Origin: Akkermansiaceae bacterium
GTDB lineage: Bacteria > Verrucomicrobiota > Verrucomicrobiia > Verrucomicrobiales > Akkermansiaceae
Assembly (NCBI GenBank): GCA_903878115.1
Contig: CAIRGO010000132.1
Coordinates: forward strand, 1 to 36,417
Direction of reading: 5' to 3'
Length of the DNA: 36,417 nt
Part shown: in pieces, positions 17,067 to 23,938 of the stretch
Layout: every line of letters starts with the position of its first letter
How positions within the stretch are numbered: position 1 is the stretch's first letter
The notes under the pieces: model-generated
Database searches by the model: none
What the model was told of the DNA's origin: nothing
What the model saw: only the letters and a program-made list of their open reading frames with translations
Translations under genes and position numbers: made by a program

Positions 17067-17528
17067 TTAATCTTTTGGCGGCCAAACGACGTCGCCTAGT
17101 TCATCAGGTAGTTGGGTAGGATCCACCGGATAGATTAGAGAGAGGTCCATCTGCGATTGCGAGCCTTGAAGAAATTCCAGTTCTTCCGGCGCACCGATGA
17201 TGAGTCATAGCACTTCTTCCTCTGTATCATTGAATACTTGTCGGAGTTGATCGGGACCAACCAACACGCCACCATATTTCGACAGAGTAAGAGTTTCTTC
17301 ACCGATTCTGATTCGGTCCGTACCTTCGAGCACAAAATAAAATTCCTCTGCTCGTATGCGTTTATGGAGGATGTTGGCACTTTGGGGAGGCAATCTCCAC
17401 AGACGCGCGCCCATATTTTCGCTGCCAGTCCGCTCGAGATATTCGGCATTGGGGATTTTCATCAAGTGGGACACTCGCCAACAGAGATCCTCTGGCGTGA
17501 TGAGATGATATCCTGTGACAGCTTTCAT
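17067..17528 (-). pseudogene. Cupin-domain protein interrupted by in-frame TGA
   Basis: From the ATG at 17528 the frame encodes a cupin: GARLWRLPPQSANILHKRIR, then EEFYFVLEGTDRIRIGEE, then YGGVLVGPDQLRQVFND. At 17207-17205 a TGA stops it after 107 residues. Beyond it the same frame stays open for 45 more residues (LIIGAPEELEFLQ through WPPKD) to a TAA at 17069-17067. Those residues are the expected C-terminal strand and tail of such cupins, where a tryptophan (TGG) would often sit at the stop position. One base change explains the break. It is either a recent nonsense mutation, a base-call error, or readthrough; small cupins tolerate tail loss, so the short form may also be functional. Confidence 0.75.
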
Positions 17529-17601
17529 AATGGTGGTTGATTCTATAATCATTCATCGCGTTCCTGACAAATAGTTTTGCAATGGCGGCCACGATTGCAC
17601 A

Positions 17602-17630
17602 TTGACAACTGAGCAAGATGATCATATTAG
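17602..17630 (+). promoter_or_regulatory. Sigma-70-type promoter for the thioredoxin-like gene
   Basis: TTGACA (17602-17607, perfect -35), a 17-base spacer, then TATTAG (17625-17630, 4 of 6 to TATAAT). The gene start is 22 bases further on, a suitable leader length. Confidence 0.6.
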
Positions 17631-17652
17631 AAGGACGAAACAAATAACTGTC

Positions 17653-18288
17653 ATGAAAATACATCGCACATTTTGCCTTCTCTCCGTGGTATCTCTCGGC
17701 GTTCTGACTTCGCTCGATGCGAGAACCTGGAAAGAGGCCGGTTCTGATCGGACAGTAGAGGGTGAGTATGTGCGAATGGAGGGTGACCAGGTGGTAATCG
17801 TGCGCAGGAGCGGTCAATCTTTGAAAATACCGTTGGAGAAATTGACGGATGAAGATAAAAAATTCATCGAAGAAAAGTCTGCCACCAAGCCAGATGCAGC
17901 AGCCACTGAAGTGTTCAAGTGGGAAACAGATTTCGAAGTCGCCAAGAAACGCGCCAAGGACGAGAACAAGACAATTCTAGCAGATTTTACAGGTTCAGAT
18001 TGGTGCGGTTGGTGCATCAAGCTCAAGAAGGAGGTTTTTGATCAGGCTGCATTTCAAGAATACGCGAAGAAAAATCTGATCATGCTTGAGCTAGATTTTC
18101 CCCACAATAAGAAGCTGCCAGCCAAGGAGCAAAAGCAAAACAATGCACTAAACGAGGAATTCAAGGTGCAAGGTTTTCCTACCATCTTACTGCTCGACGC
18201 GGATGGCAAGGAGGTCGGACGCACTGGTTATCAACCAGGCGGTCCAGAAAAATACATTGAGCACGTAAAGGGCTTACTGAAAAAGTAA
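17653..18288 (+). CDS. Exported SHD1-thioredoxin fusion protein
   Basis: A 211-residue protein starting with a signal peptide (MKIHRTFCLLSVVSLGVLTS). Residues 24-75 form an SLA1 homology domain 1 (RTWKEAGSDRTVEGEYVRM to the end DEDKKFIEE), which in planctomycetes and verrucomicrobia is often attached to secreted enzymes. Residues 88-211 are a thioredoxin-like fold with the redox site SDWCGWCIKL (Cys118 and Cys121) and a cis-Pro loop in GFPTILLLDADG. It should act as a periplasmic disulfide reductase or isomerase. A short in-frame start at 17602 is excluded because it would overlap the promoter. It is preceded by a good promoter. Confidence 0.85.
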   Translation: MKIHRTFCLLSVVSLGVLTSLDARTWKEAGSDRTVEGEYVRMEGDQVVIVRRSGQSLKIPLEKLTDEDKKFIEEKSATKPDAAATEVFKWETDFEVAKKRAKDENKTILADFTGSDWCGWCIKLKKEVFDQAAFQEYAKKNLIMLELDFPHNKKLPAKEQKQNNALNEEFKVQGFPTILLLDADGKEVGRTGYQPGGPEKYIEHVKGLLKK

Positions 18289-18336
18289 GCATTCATCTGC
18301 TGGCGGTGATGTAAGTGAAGCCCTCGCAGCATAGGG

Positions 18337-19872
18337 TCACGAGAATAATTTTCGATCTAAGCTGCGGTATTGAATGGCTTCTAAAATATGCTGCGACTGG
18401 ATCGAGCTCGAGCCATCAAGATCGGCGATGGTGCGGGCGACTTTGAGAATGCGGTCGTGGGCGCGGGCAGAAAAGTTCATGCTTTCCATGGCCTGCTCCA
18501 AGTACTGAGAACTGGTGTGATCGAGTTGACAATGTTCTTTCACCAGACGCGCTGACATCGCGGCATTGGTATTGGTGCCTTTGTTCTTGGTGAAACGCTG
18601 CGTTTGGATTTGTCTCGCTACCGCCACCCGTTCCCGGATAGTGGCTGAATTTTCTCCTGAGCTAATCGATGAGAGTTCTTTGAAATCAACCAATGGCACC
18701 TCGACATGGATATCGATTCGATCCAACAAAGGGCCAGAAATTTTTTGCCGATATTTTTCAATCGTCCGCGAGCCACAGCGGCACTCGCGTTTGGGATCGC
18801 CGTAGTAACCACACGGGCATGGATTCATCGCCGCGACTAACATAAAACGAGAGGGAAATGTCAACGAGCCTGCGGCACGGGAGATGGTGACGTGACCATC
18901 TTCTAACGGTTGGCGCATCACTTCTAAGGTTTGCCGACGAAACTCAGGAAGTTCATCCAAAAATAGCAGTCCATTGTGCGATAGTGATACCTCGCCAGGT
19001 CCAGGATTGCTGCCACCGCCTAGCAAGCCCGCATCGGAAATGGTGTGATGCGGCGCGCGATACGGACGCGTGGTGATGAATGAGCGTTTGGTATCGAGAA
19101 AGCCAGCTATGGAATGTATTTTCGTAGTTTCGATCGCCTCGTCTTCGCTCATATCGGGCAAAATACTGGGCAGCCGTTTTGCCAACATCGATTTCCCCGT
19201 TCCTGGTGGACCGACCATCAAAATGTTATGTCCGCCGGTGGCTGCTACTTCGAGTGCGCGTTTGACTTGATATTGTCCTTTGACCTCATCGAAATCGACA
19301 TCGTAATGACGATGCGCATCAAAAAACGCCACGCGGTCCAATCGGTGCGGCGCTATCGTTTCCGTGCCCAATAAATAATCCCATGTTTGGCGCAAGTTGG
19401 TCACGCCGATTACGTCGATGCCATCGACGATCGCTGCTTCTGCGGCATTTGCCTCAGGTACGATCAATCGCCGCTTTCCGCGTGCTTTGGCTTCTAGCGC
19501 GATCGATAGCGCACCTTTGATCGAACGCACAGTGCCATCGAGTGCTAACTCTCCAACCACATAAACATCATCCGCCGGCAAGGTGAGCTCTGCGCACGCA
19601 GAAGCCATGGCAAGGGCGATTGGCAAATCAAATGATGGCCCCTCTTTCTTCAAATCCGCAGGAGCTAGATTCACCGTCTTGCTGCCGTCGCTCAAGGTCA
19701 TCGCGGAGGCAAGGATCGCCGAGGTTACACGCTGAATGGATTCACGCACCGCAGCATCGGGTAAACCGACGACAAAAATCTGCGGTTTTTCTGAACCCCA
19801 GGCATTCACCTCTACTTCTACTTCTTGCGCATCAACACCGCGCAATGCTGCTGAATAAATACGAGTAATCAT
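18337..19872 (-). CDS. YifB/ComM-family magnesium-chelatase-like AAA+ ATPase
   Basis: A 511-residue protein with the ComM order: an N-terminal Lon-protease-like S5 fold ([26 protein letters not shown]-like repeats), a central AAA+ module with Walker A GPPGTGKS (221-228), Walker [11 protein letters not shown], a [11 protein letters not shown] cysteine cluster, and a C-terminal helical Mg-chelatase C domain. In naturally transformable bacteria ComM is a hexameric helicase that promotes branch migration in recombination. I start at the ATG at 19872, which gives the conserved [10 protein letters not shown] beginning. It faces away from the sigma factor gene, with a palindrome-rich interval between. 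Confidence 0.9.
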   Translation of the reverse strand: MITRIYSAALRGVDAQEVEVEVNAWGSEKPQIFVVGLPDAAVRESIQRVTSAILASAMTLSDGSKTVNLAPADLKKEGPSFDLPIALAMASACAELTLPADDVYVVGELALDGTVRSIKGALSIALEAKARGKRRLIVPEANAAEAAIVDGIDVIGVTNLRQTWDYLLGTETIAPHRLDRVAFFDAHRHYDVDFDEVKGQYQVKRALEVAATGGHNILMVGPPGTGKSMLAKRLPSILPDMSEDEAIETTKIHSIAGFLDTKRSFITTRPYRAPHHTISDAGLLGGGSNPGPGEVSLSHNGLLFLDELPEFRRQTLEVMRQPLEDGHVTISRAAGSLTFPSRFMLVAAMNPCPCGYYGDPKRECRCGSRTIEKYRQKISGPLLDRIDIHVEVPLVDFKELSSISSGENSATIRERVAVARQIQTQRFTKNKGTNTNAAMSARLVKEHCQLDHTSSQYLEQAMESMNFSARAHDRILKVARTIADLDGSSSIQSQHILEAIQYRSLDRKLFS

Positions 19873-19946
19873 CTGAACAGTTCTCAGCAAAATAAATTTT
19901 CTGCCAACTGGCAACAGAAATCTGTTTGCTTAGAAATTATTTCATC

Positions 19947-19963
19947 CATGAAAAAGTTTCATG
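19947..19963. promoter_or_regulatory. 17-base palindrome, possible operator
   Basis: CATGAAA-AAG-TTTCATG has perfect 7-base arms. It lies 75 bases upstream of the comM-like start and about 260 bases upstream of the sigma factor gene. Confidence 0.4.
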
Positions 19964-20091
19964 TATGCGACAATTTGGCACAGTTGCGACACAATGCATC
20001 GGTCATTTTGGTAAATGCAATAGGCAAGAGAAACAGCAACCTTATATCTAACAAGCATCGCAGCGAATTGCAAGCTAGGGGCATGAATCAT

Positions 20092-20108
20092 GCTAAACTA
20101 AGTTTAGC
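20092..20108. promoter_or_regulatory. 17-base palindrome, possible operator of sigma factor gene
   Basis: GCTAAACT-A-AGTTTAGC has perfect 8-base arms around one base. A one-base loop suits a DNA-binding dimer better than an RNA hairpin. It is about 115 bases before the sigma factor start. Confidence 0.45.
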
Positions 20109-20207
20109 TGACTATTTTTCTAAAAAAAAGAACGGTCGTCAGTTGCAGACGCAAAAATTTAGACTACATTGATTTGCGCTGGCGTTATTACATTAGCAAC
20201 ACAAACG

Positions 20208-20213
20208 AAGGAG
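20208..20213 (+). promoter_or_regulatory. Strong ribosome binding site of sigma factor gene
   Basis: AAGGAG is a near-perfect Shine-Dalgarno sequence 8 bases before the ATG at 20222. It fixes the start; most other genes in this window lack such a clear site. Confidence 0.8.
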
Positions 20214-20221
20214 ACAATATT

Positions 20222-21085
20222 ATGGCATCAGAATTTGATAGTAGCATGAAAGCATACATGAAGGAGATCGCAAGAACTCCTCTTCTCACCCCCGAGGATG
20301 AAATTAAGCTAGCGAAAAAAATCAAAAAGGGCGACCAGGCAGCGCGCAATTTGATGATTCAGGCCAACTTGCGTCTGGTGGTGAAAATCGCCCAAGATTA
20401 CTCTGGTTACGGCATGCCCGTAGCTGATTTGATCTCAGAAGGAAATATCGGCTTGATGAAAGCTGTCGATCGTTTCGAGCCAGTCAAAGGTGGCAAACTC
20501 AGCACCTACGCAGCATGGTGGATCAAGCAATCGATCAAACGCGCTCTTGCCAACCAAAGCAAAACGATTCGTCTTCCCGTCCACATGGTGGACAAAATCG
20601 CTAAACTGCGTCGCATCACTGCGATGCTAACAGAGGCTTATGGCCGTGAACCGACCGATGAGGAGCTAGCCGAGGAAACAGGTATCCCGCGCAAAAAGAT
20701 CGCGATGCTGAAACAAGCTTCGCAGCGCCCAACCTCACTTGATGCTCCGATCAACGAAGGTGAATCAACTGCCTATGGCGAAATCATCGGCGATGAAAAA
20801 GCATCGAATCCGTTAGATTTGCTAACTGACAAAAATCTCCACGACAACCTTGACGGCCTGCTCACCATGCTCGATAGCCGTGAACGTGCGATCATCGATG
20901 AGCGCTTCGGTCTCACCGGCAAACGCCCGCTGACCTTAGAAGAAGTTGGACGTGAATTTGGCGTCACCCGCGAGCGGATTCGCCAGTTGCAAAACAGCGC
21001 GCTCACCAAAATGCGCAATGCTCTTCGCAGAAAAGACAAATCAACCGTTGCCGAACAAGACGGTGATTGGGCAGACGCCTATTGA
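20222..21085 (+). CDS. Sigma-70 family RNA polymerase sigma factor
   Basis: A 287-residue sigma factor with regions 1.2 (MKAYMKEIARTPLLTPEDE), 2 (NLRLVVKIAQDYSGYGMP, then LISEGNIGLMKAVDRFEP and STYAAWWIKQSIKRAL), 3 and 4 (LTLEEVGREFGVTRERIRQL, the -35-binding helix-turn-helix). It lacks the long region 1.1 and the non-conserved insert of primary RpoD, so it is a short RpoD-like or group 2 factor; in some verrucomicrobia such short forms are the only close sigma-70 relatives. The start is set by a strong ribosome site. An intrinsic terminator lies 22 bases after the stop. It may serve as a housekeeping or stress factor; which one is not decidable here. Confidence 0.92.
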   Translation: MASEFDSSMKAYMKEIARTPLLTPEDEIKLAKKIKKGDQAARNLMIQANLRLVVKIAQDYSGYGMPVADLISEGNIGLMKAVDRFEPVKGGKLSTYAAWWIKQSIKRALANQSKTIRLPVHMVDKIAKLRRITAMLTEAYGREPTDEELAEETGIPRKKIAMLKQASQRPTSLDAPINEGESTAYGEIIGDEKASNPLDLLTDKNLHDNLDGLLTMLDSRERAIIDERFGLTGKRPLTLEEVGREFGVTRERIRQLQNSALTKMRNALRRKDKSTVAEQDGDWADAY

Positions 21086-21107
21086 TTTGTTAGACTCACC
21101 CACTCAC

Positions 21108-21144
21108 AAAAAATCCTGACTTCTCACGAGGTCAGGATTTTTTT
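21108..21144. terminator. Bidirectional intrinsic terminator
   Basis: Perfect 8-base stem ATCCTGAC/GTCAGGAT with a ten-base loop, extended by an A run on one side and seven T on the other. It ends the sigma factor transcript and, read on the other strand, can also end fabV. Confidence 0.9.
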
Positions 21145-21161
21145 AATGGGGAATTTTCTTG

Positions 21162-22364
21162 TTACGCTAACGATGGCACGCTCACCGCGGTGTTGGTGTC
21201 AGCTTCATAATCCACACCATCGAGACCGAAGCCGAACAGACGGAGGAAGCTTGATTGATAACCAGCGAAATCTGCCATGCTGAGGAAATTTTCTGTGTTC
21301 ACCTGTTGCCAACGCTCACCGACTAATGCCTGCACGCTGGGATTCATTTCCCAATCATCAATGCGGATTCGCCCAGCTTCGTCAGGCTGTGGATTGCCAC
21401 TATAGAGTCGATCACGGAACAATCGATCCATTTGCTCGATGGTGTCTTCATGGGTGCCATCTGCTTTCATCACTTTGTAAAGTAATGAAATATAGAGCGG
21501 CACTACGGGAATCGCTGAGCTCGCTTGAGTCACGAGCGCTTTGTTCACCGAGACCCAGGCTTTTCCACCTAGCGGGGCAAGTTTTTCATCTAACGCTTTT
21601 TGCACACGTTCTAAATCTTCCTTTGCGCGACCAATGGTGCCGTTTTTATAAATCGGCCACGTTACTTCTGGTCCGATGTAGGAATACGCCACCGTCTGTG
21701 TGCCAGGAGCAATCACTCCAGCGGCCAATAGATCATCGATCCAGAATTCCCAATCTTCGCCGCCCATGACCGCCACTGTCTGCGCGATATCGTCGCCCTC
21801 AGCAGCGGGTAGCGTTACCTCATCAACAACACCGGTAGTGGTGTTGAGGTTTTTGTTCGTGAATGATTGGCCGATGGGCTTGAGCACGGATTTAAAAACT
21901 TCGCCCGTCGTTGGATGAGTGCGTCGCGGTGATGCTAAGCTGTAGATCACGCAGTCCACTTGGCCCAAATCAGCTTTAATAGCGGCGATTACTTCAGCTT
22001 TCATGGCCGAGGAAAAGGCATCGCCATTGAATGACCGCGCATAGAGTCCAGCAGCAGAAGCTTCGCGTTCGAACGCCGCCGAGTTATACCAACCAGCTGT
22101 GCCACAACGATCTGCTTCGCTCGGTTTTTCGAAAAATACGCCTATGGTGGCAGCGTTGCCGCCGAATGCCGCTGCAATGCGCGAGGAAAGGCCATACCCC
22201 GTAGAGGAGCCGATCACTAATACTTTTTTCGGCGCACCCGCGATGAGTCCGCGCTTTTTGACAACAGCAATTTGCTCTGCCACGTGTTTCGCGCATCCCT
22301 CAGGATGAGCAGTAGTGCAAATGAATCCACGAATTTTTGGAACAACGATCATAACGGCGTTCAT
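21162..22364 (-). CDS. fabV: Trans-2-enoyl-CoA/ACP reductase FabV
   Basis: About 400 residues, the usual FabV length. It starts MNAVMIVVPKIRGFICTTAHPEG with the conserved N-terminal IRGFICTT motif. The NADH-binding loop is GSSTGYG (52-58), an extended Rossmann variant of the family. The active-site pair has the FabV spacing Tyr-x8-Lys in IYKNGTIGRAK. It catalyses the last step of fatty acid elongation, reducing enoyl-ACP or enoyl-CoA with NADH. I use the ATG at 22364, since a weak GGA ribosome site lies before it; ATG 22352 matches other FabV starts too. It converges with the sigma factor gene across the shared terminator. FabV enzymes are naturally insensitive to triclosan (family knowledge). 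Confidence 0.95.
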   Translation of the reverse strand: MNAVMIVVPKIRGFICTTAHPEGCAKHVAEQIAVVKKRGLIAGAPKKVLVIGSSTGYGLSSRIAAAFGGNAATIGVFFEKPSEADRCGTAGWYNSAAFEREASAAGLYARSFNGDAFSSAMKAEVIAAIKADLGQVDCVIYSLASPRRTHPTTGEVFKSVLKPIGQSFTNKNLNTTTGVVDEVTLPAAEGDDIAQTVAVMGGEDWEFWIDDLLAAGVIAPGTQTVAYSYIGPEVTWPIYKNGTIGRAKEDLERVQKALDEKLAPLGGKAWVSVNKALVTQASSAIPVVPLYISLLYKVMKADGTHEDTIEQMDRLFRDRLYSGNPQPDEAGRIRIDDWEMNPSVQALVGERWQQVNTENFLSMADFAGYQSSFLRLFGFGLDGVDYEADTNTAVSVPSLA

Positions 22365-22415
22365 GTTAATCCGCAAACCGACGATGGCAACACTGTTTTT
22401 TTATCTAGCATCGAT

Positions 22416-22436
22416 GGAGCGCGGACTTTAGTCCGC
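22416..22436 (+). repeat. REP-like palindrome 1
   Basis: GGAG followed by CGC and the dyad GCGGACT-TT-AGTCCGC. Facing copy at 22488-22508; the two are an inverted pair upstream of the transposase. Confidence 0.85.
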
Positions 22437-22487
22437 TTCAAAGAATCATGCTCTACCGCACTCATTATGCTATTCATTTTTCAAGAT

Positions 22488-22508
22488 GCGGACTAAAGTC
22501 CGCGCTCC
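22488..22508 (-). repeat. REP-like palindrome 2
   Basis: Reverse-complement copy of REP 1, ending in CGCTCC just 2 bases before the transposase ATG at 22511. Confidence 0.85.
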
Positions 22509-22510
22509 AC

Positions 22511-23092
22511 ATGAACAAGGGAATCTATAATCGTGGATACCTGCCACACTGGGATTTTCCTCGTGCTCTGCAAGTGGTAAATTTTCGACTAGCGGATTCC
22601 GTGCCCGCATCGGTGATTGAGAATTGGAAGAAGGAATTAGAAAAGATCACTGACGATGATGAACGTCATCGTCAACTGCATCGGAATATAGCTCATTATG
22701 AAGATGTTGGTTATGGCTCGGCCATTTTTCGTGACACGAGATGCGCTGAAATTGTTAAAGACGAACTGCTCAGACACGCGGGCAGTATGTATCAACTTCA
22801 TGCATGGTGTGTGATGCCGAATCATGTGCATGTATTGACGATGCTTTCCGAGCATCAAGTCCTGTCTGATGTCGTGAAACAATGGAAAGGTGCAACGTCG
22901 ATCAAGTTGAACCGCCTACTCGGGCAATCGGGCCGCTTGTGGCAGCCAGATTATTATGATCGCTATGTTCGTGATATGGATCACTTCTACAACTGCCGCA
23001 GTTATATCCGCAACAATCCGGTGAAAGCTGAGCTGTGTGAAAGACCAGAAGATTGGCAATATTCCTCAGCTGGGATGGAGCGCGGACTTTAG
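22511..23092 (+). CDS. REP-associated tyrosine transposase (RAYT, Y1 family)
   Basis: A 193-residue HUH nuclease-type transposase. The metal-binding pair is in MPNHVHVLT (His105 and His107). The C-terminal SYIRNNPVKAELCE motif is characteristic of RAYTs and holds the expected catalytic tyrosine, and RPEDWQYSS matches the usual ending. RAYTs are single-copy domesticated relatives of IS200/IS605 transposases that nick REP palindromes. The ATG at 22511 comes right after REP 2; an upstream in-frame start at 22448 would translate the REP and was rejected. The final codons ATG GAG CGC GGA CTT TAG are part of REP 3, so the gene and its repeat overlap. No intact insertion sequence ends are needed for this call. 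Confidence 0.92.
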   Translation: MNKGIYNRGYLPHWDFPRALQVVNFRLADSVPASVIENWKKELEKITDDDERHRQLHRNIAHYEDVGYGSAIFRDTRCAEIVKDELLRHAGSMYQLHAWCVMPNHVHVLTMLSEHQVLSDVVKQWKGATSIKLNRLLGQSGRLWQPDYYDRYVRDMDHFYNCRSYIRNNPVKAELCERPEDWQYSSAGMERGL

Positions 23093-23097
23093 TCCGC
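23077..23097 (+). repeat. REP-like palindrome 3, containing RAYT stop codon
   Basis: Same 21-base unit as REP 1, direct orientation. The transposase TAG at 23090-23092 lies in the centre of the dyad. Confidence 0.85.
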
Positions 23098-23120
23098 TTC
23101 AATAAATCGTGTTACAAGAT

Positions 23121-23141
23121 GCGGACTAAAGTCCGCGCTCC
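23121..23141 (-). repeat. REP-like palindrome 4
   Basis: Reverse-complement unit, the partner of REP 3, with a 23-base AT-rich spacer. Confidence 0.85.
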
Positions 23142-23234
23142 CAATTTGTGTTTTATTTCCTTAACCATTTCATTTACAGAAGTGCTTAGGACAGTATGAT
23201 GAGTGTATTGAAATAACAAACTATAGACATAGTA

Positions 23235-23805
23235 ATAAAAATCCTGCTGACATGTCTTGTCGGCATAGCTCACGCGGTGTCAGAAATTGCTTGGCCAGCA
23301 AATACTCCACCGCAAATTCAATCGATGTTAGTAACGGCGATGAAAACACACGATGAGCACCCTGCCCTACCCTATAAATTTGGTGGCAATTCACCCGAGG
23401 AAGGTGGCATGGATTGCTCTGGGGCGGTGACATTTATTCTGAAACAAGGTGGCATCACGCCGCCGCGCACGGCAGCAGCACAGCACGAGTGGCTAAAAAA
23501 ACTACTACATTTATCGTAGTTCCCGCAAGCGCCAGAAGCATGGATGATGAGATTTATCAAAAGCTCCGCCCTGGGGATCTGATATTTTGGGCTTCAGATA
23601 CGCCAGGAGTTGATACTCATCCTCACATGTGCACATGTATTTGGGCAAAGAAAAAACCGATGGGTTGCGCGTGATGATTGGCGCTAGCGATGGCAGATCA
23701 TATCGGGGAAAAAAGTTGATCGGCTTTGGTATTGTCGATTTCAAAGTGCCGAAAGTGGGCAGCAAAACTCGAATCATCGGTTTTGGCCCCGTGCCACTTC
23801 CTTGA
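23235..23805 (+). pseudogene. NlpC/P60 cell-wall peptidase, broken by frameshifts
   Basis: Three reading frames in order make one NlpC/P60 protein. Frame one gives a signal peptide (IKILLTCLVGIAHAV), PYKFGGNSPEEGG and the catalytic MDCSGAVTF (Cys). At a run of seven A near 23494-23500 the frame must slip back one base to give TTTFIVVPASARSMDDEIYQ and LRPGDLIFW. Near 23624-23627 a CA doublet breaks the frame again; reading from CAT at 23626 gives HVHMYLGKEKT (catalytic His) to GPVPLP and a TGA. The expected start codon is ATA (23235-23237) instead of ATG. Three lesions point to a decaying gene that once cut peptidoglycan stem peptides. Sequencing error at the A run is the alternative for that lesion only. 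Confidence 0.85.
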
Positions 23806-23890
23806 GTCGGGGTATATCGTCAGGGGCTAAAAGGTCATTTGTTTGTTTCACCTGCGTTCGTGGGTGCCTGCTCTACTTTGTCGATTATTC

Positions 23891-23919
23891 TTGACTTGTT
23901 AGGGGGAAATCGTTTTAAC
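23891..23919 (+). promoter_or_regulatory. Sigma-70-type promoter for the Verru_Chthon A-type gene
   Basis: TTGACT (5 of 6 to the -35 consensus), 17-base spacer, TTTAAC (4 of 6). The start codon follows 20 bases later. Confidence 0.45.
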
Positions 23920-23938
23920 GGAATTCGAGATTATCTGA

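Larger units (their letters stand above)
19873..20221. other. Palindrome-rich interval between comM-like and sigma factor genes
   Basis: A 349-base divergent interval with no convincing protein gene. A basic 74-codon frame at 19948-20172 has no ribosome site and looks spurious. It holds three dyads: a hairpin at 19898-19920 and the two 17-base palindromes at 19947-19963 and 20092-20108. It should contain promoters for both genes. I could not assign -35/-10 boxes with confidence. Confidence 0.5.

Noticed and set aside
19948-20172. Basic 74-codon open frame upstream of the sigma factor gene
   Set aside because: No ribosome site, unusual composition and overlap with two palindromes; probably chance.
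22448-22510. Longer RAYT start
   Set aside because: It would translate REP 2 and add residues unlike the family; the ATG after the REP is better.
23494-23500. Programmed frameshift at the A run of the NlpC/P60 gene
   Set aside because: A second break and a lost start codon in the same gene favour pseudogene decay.
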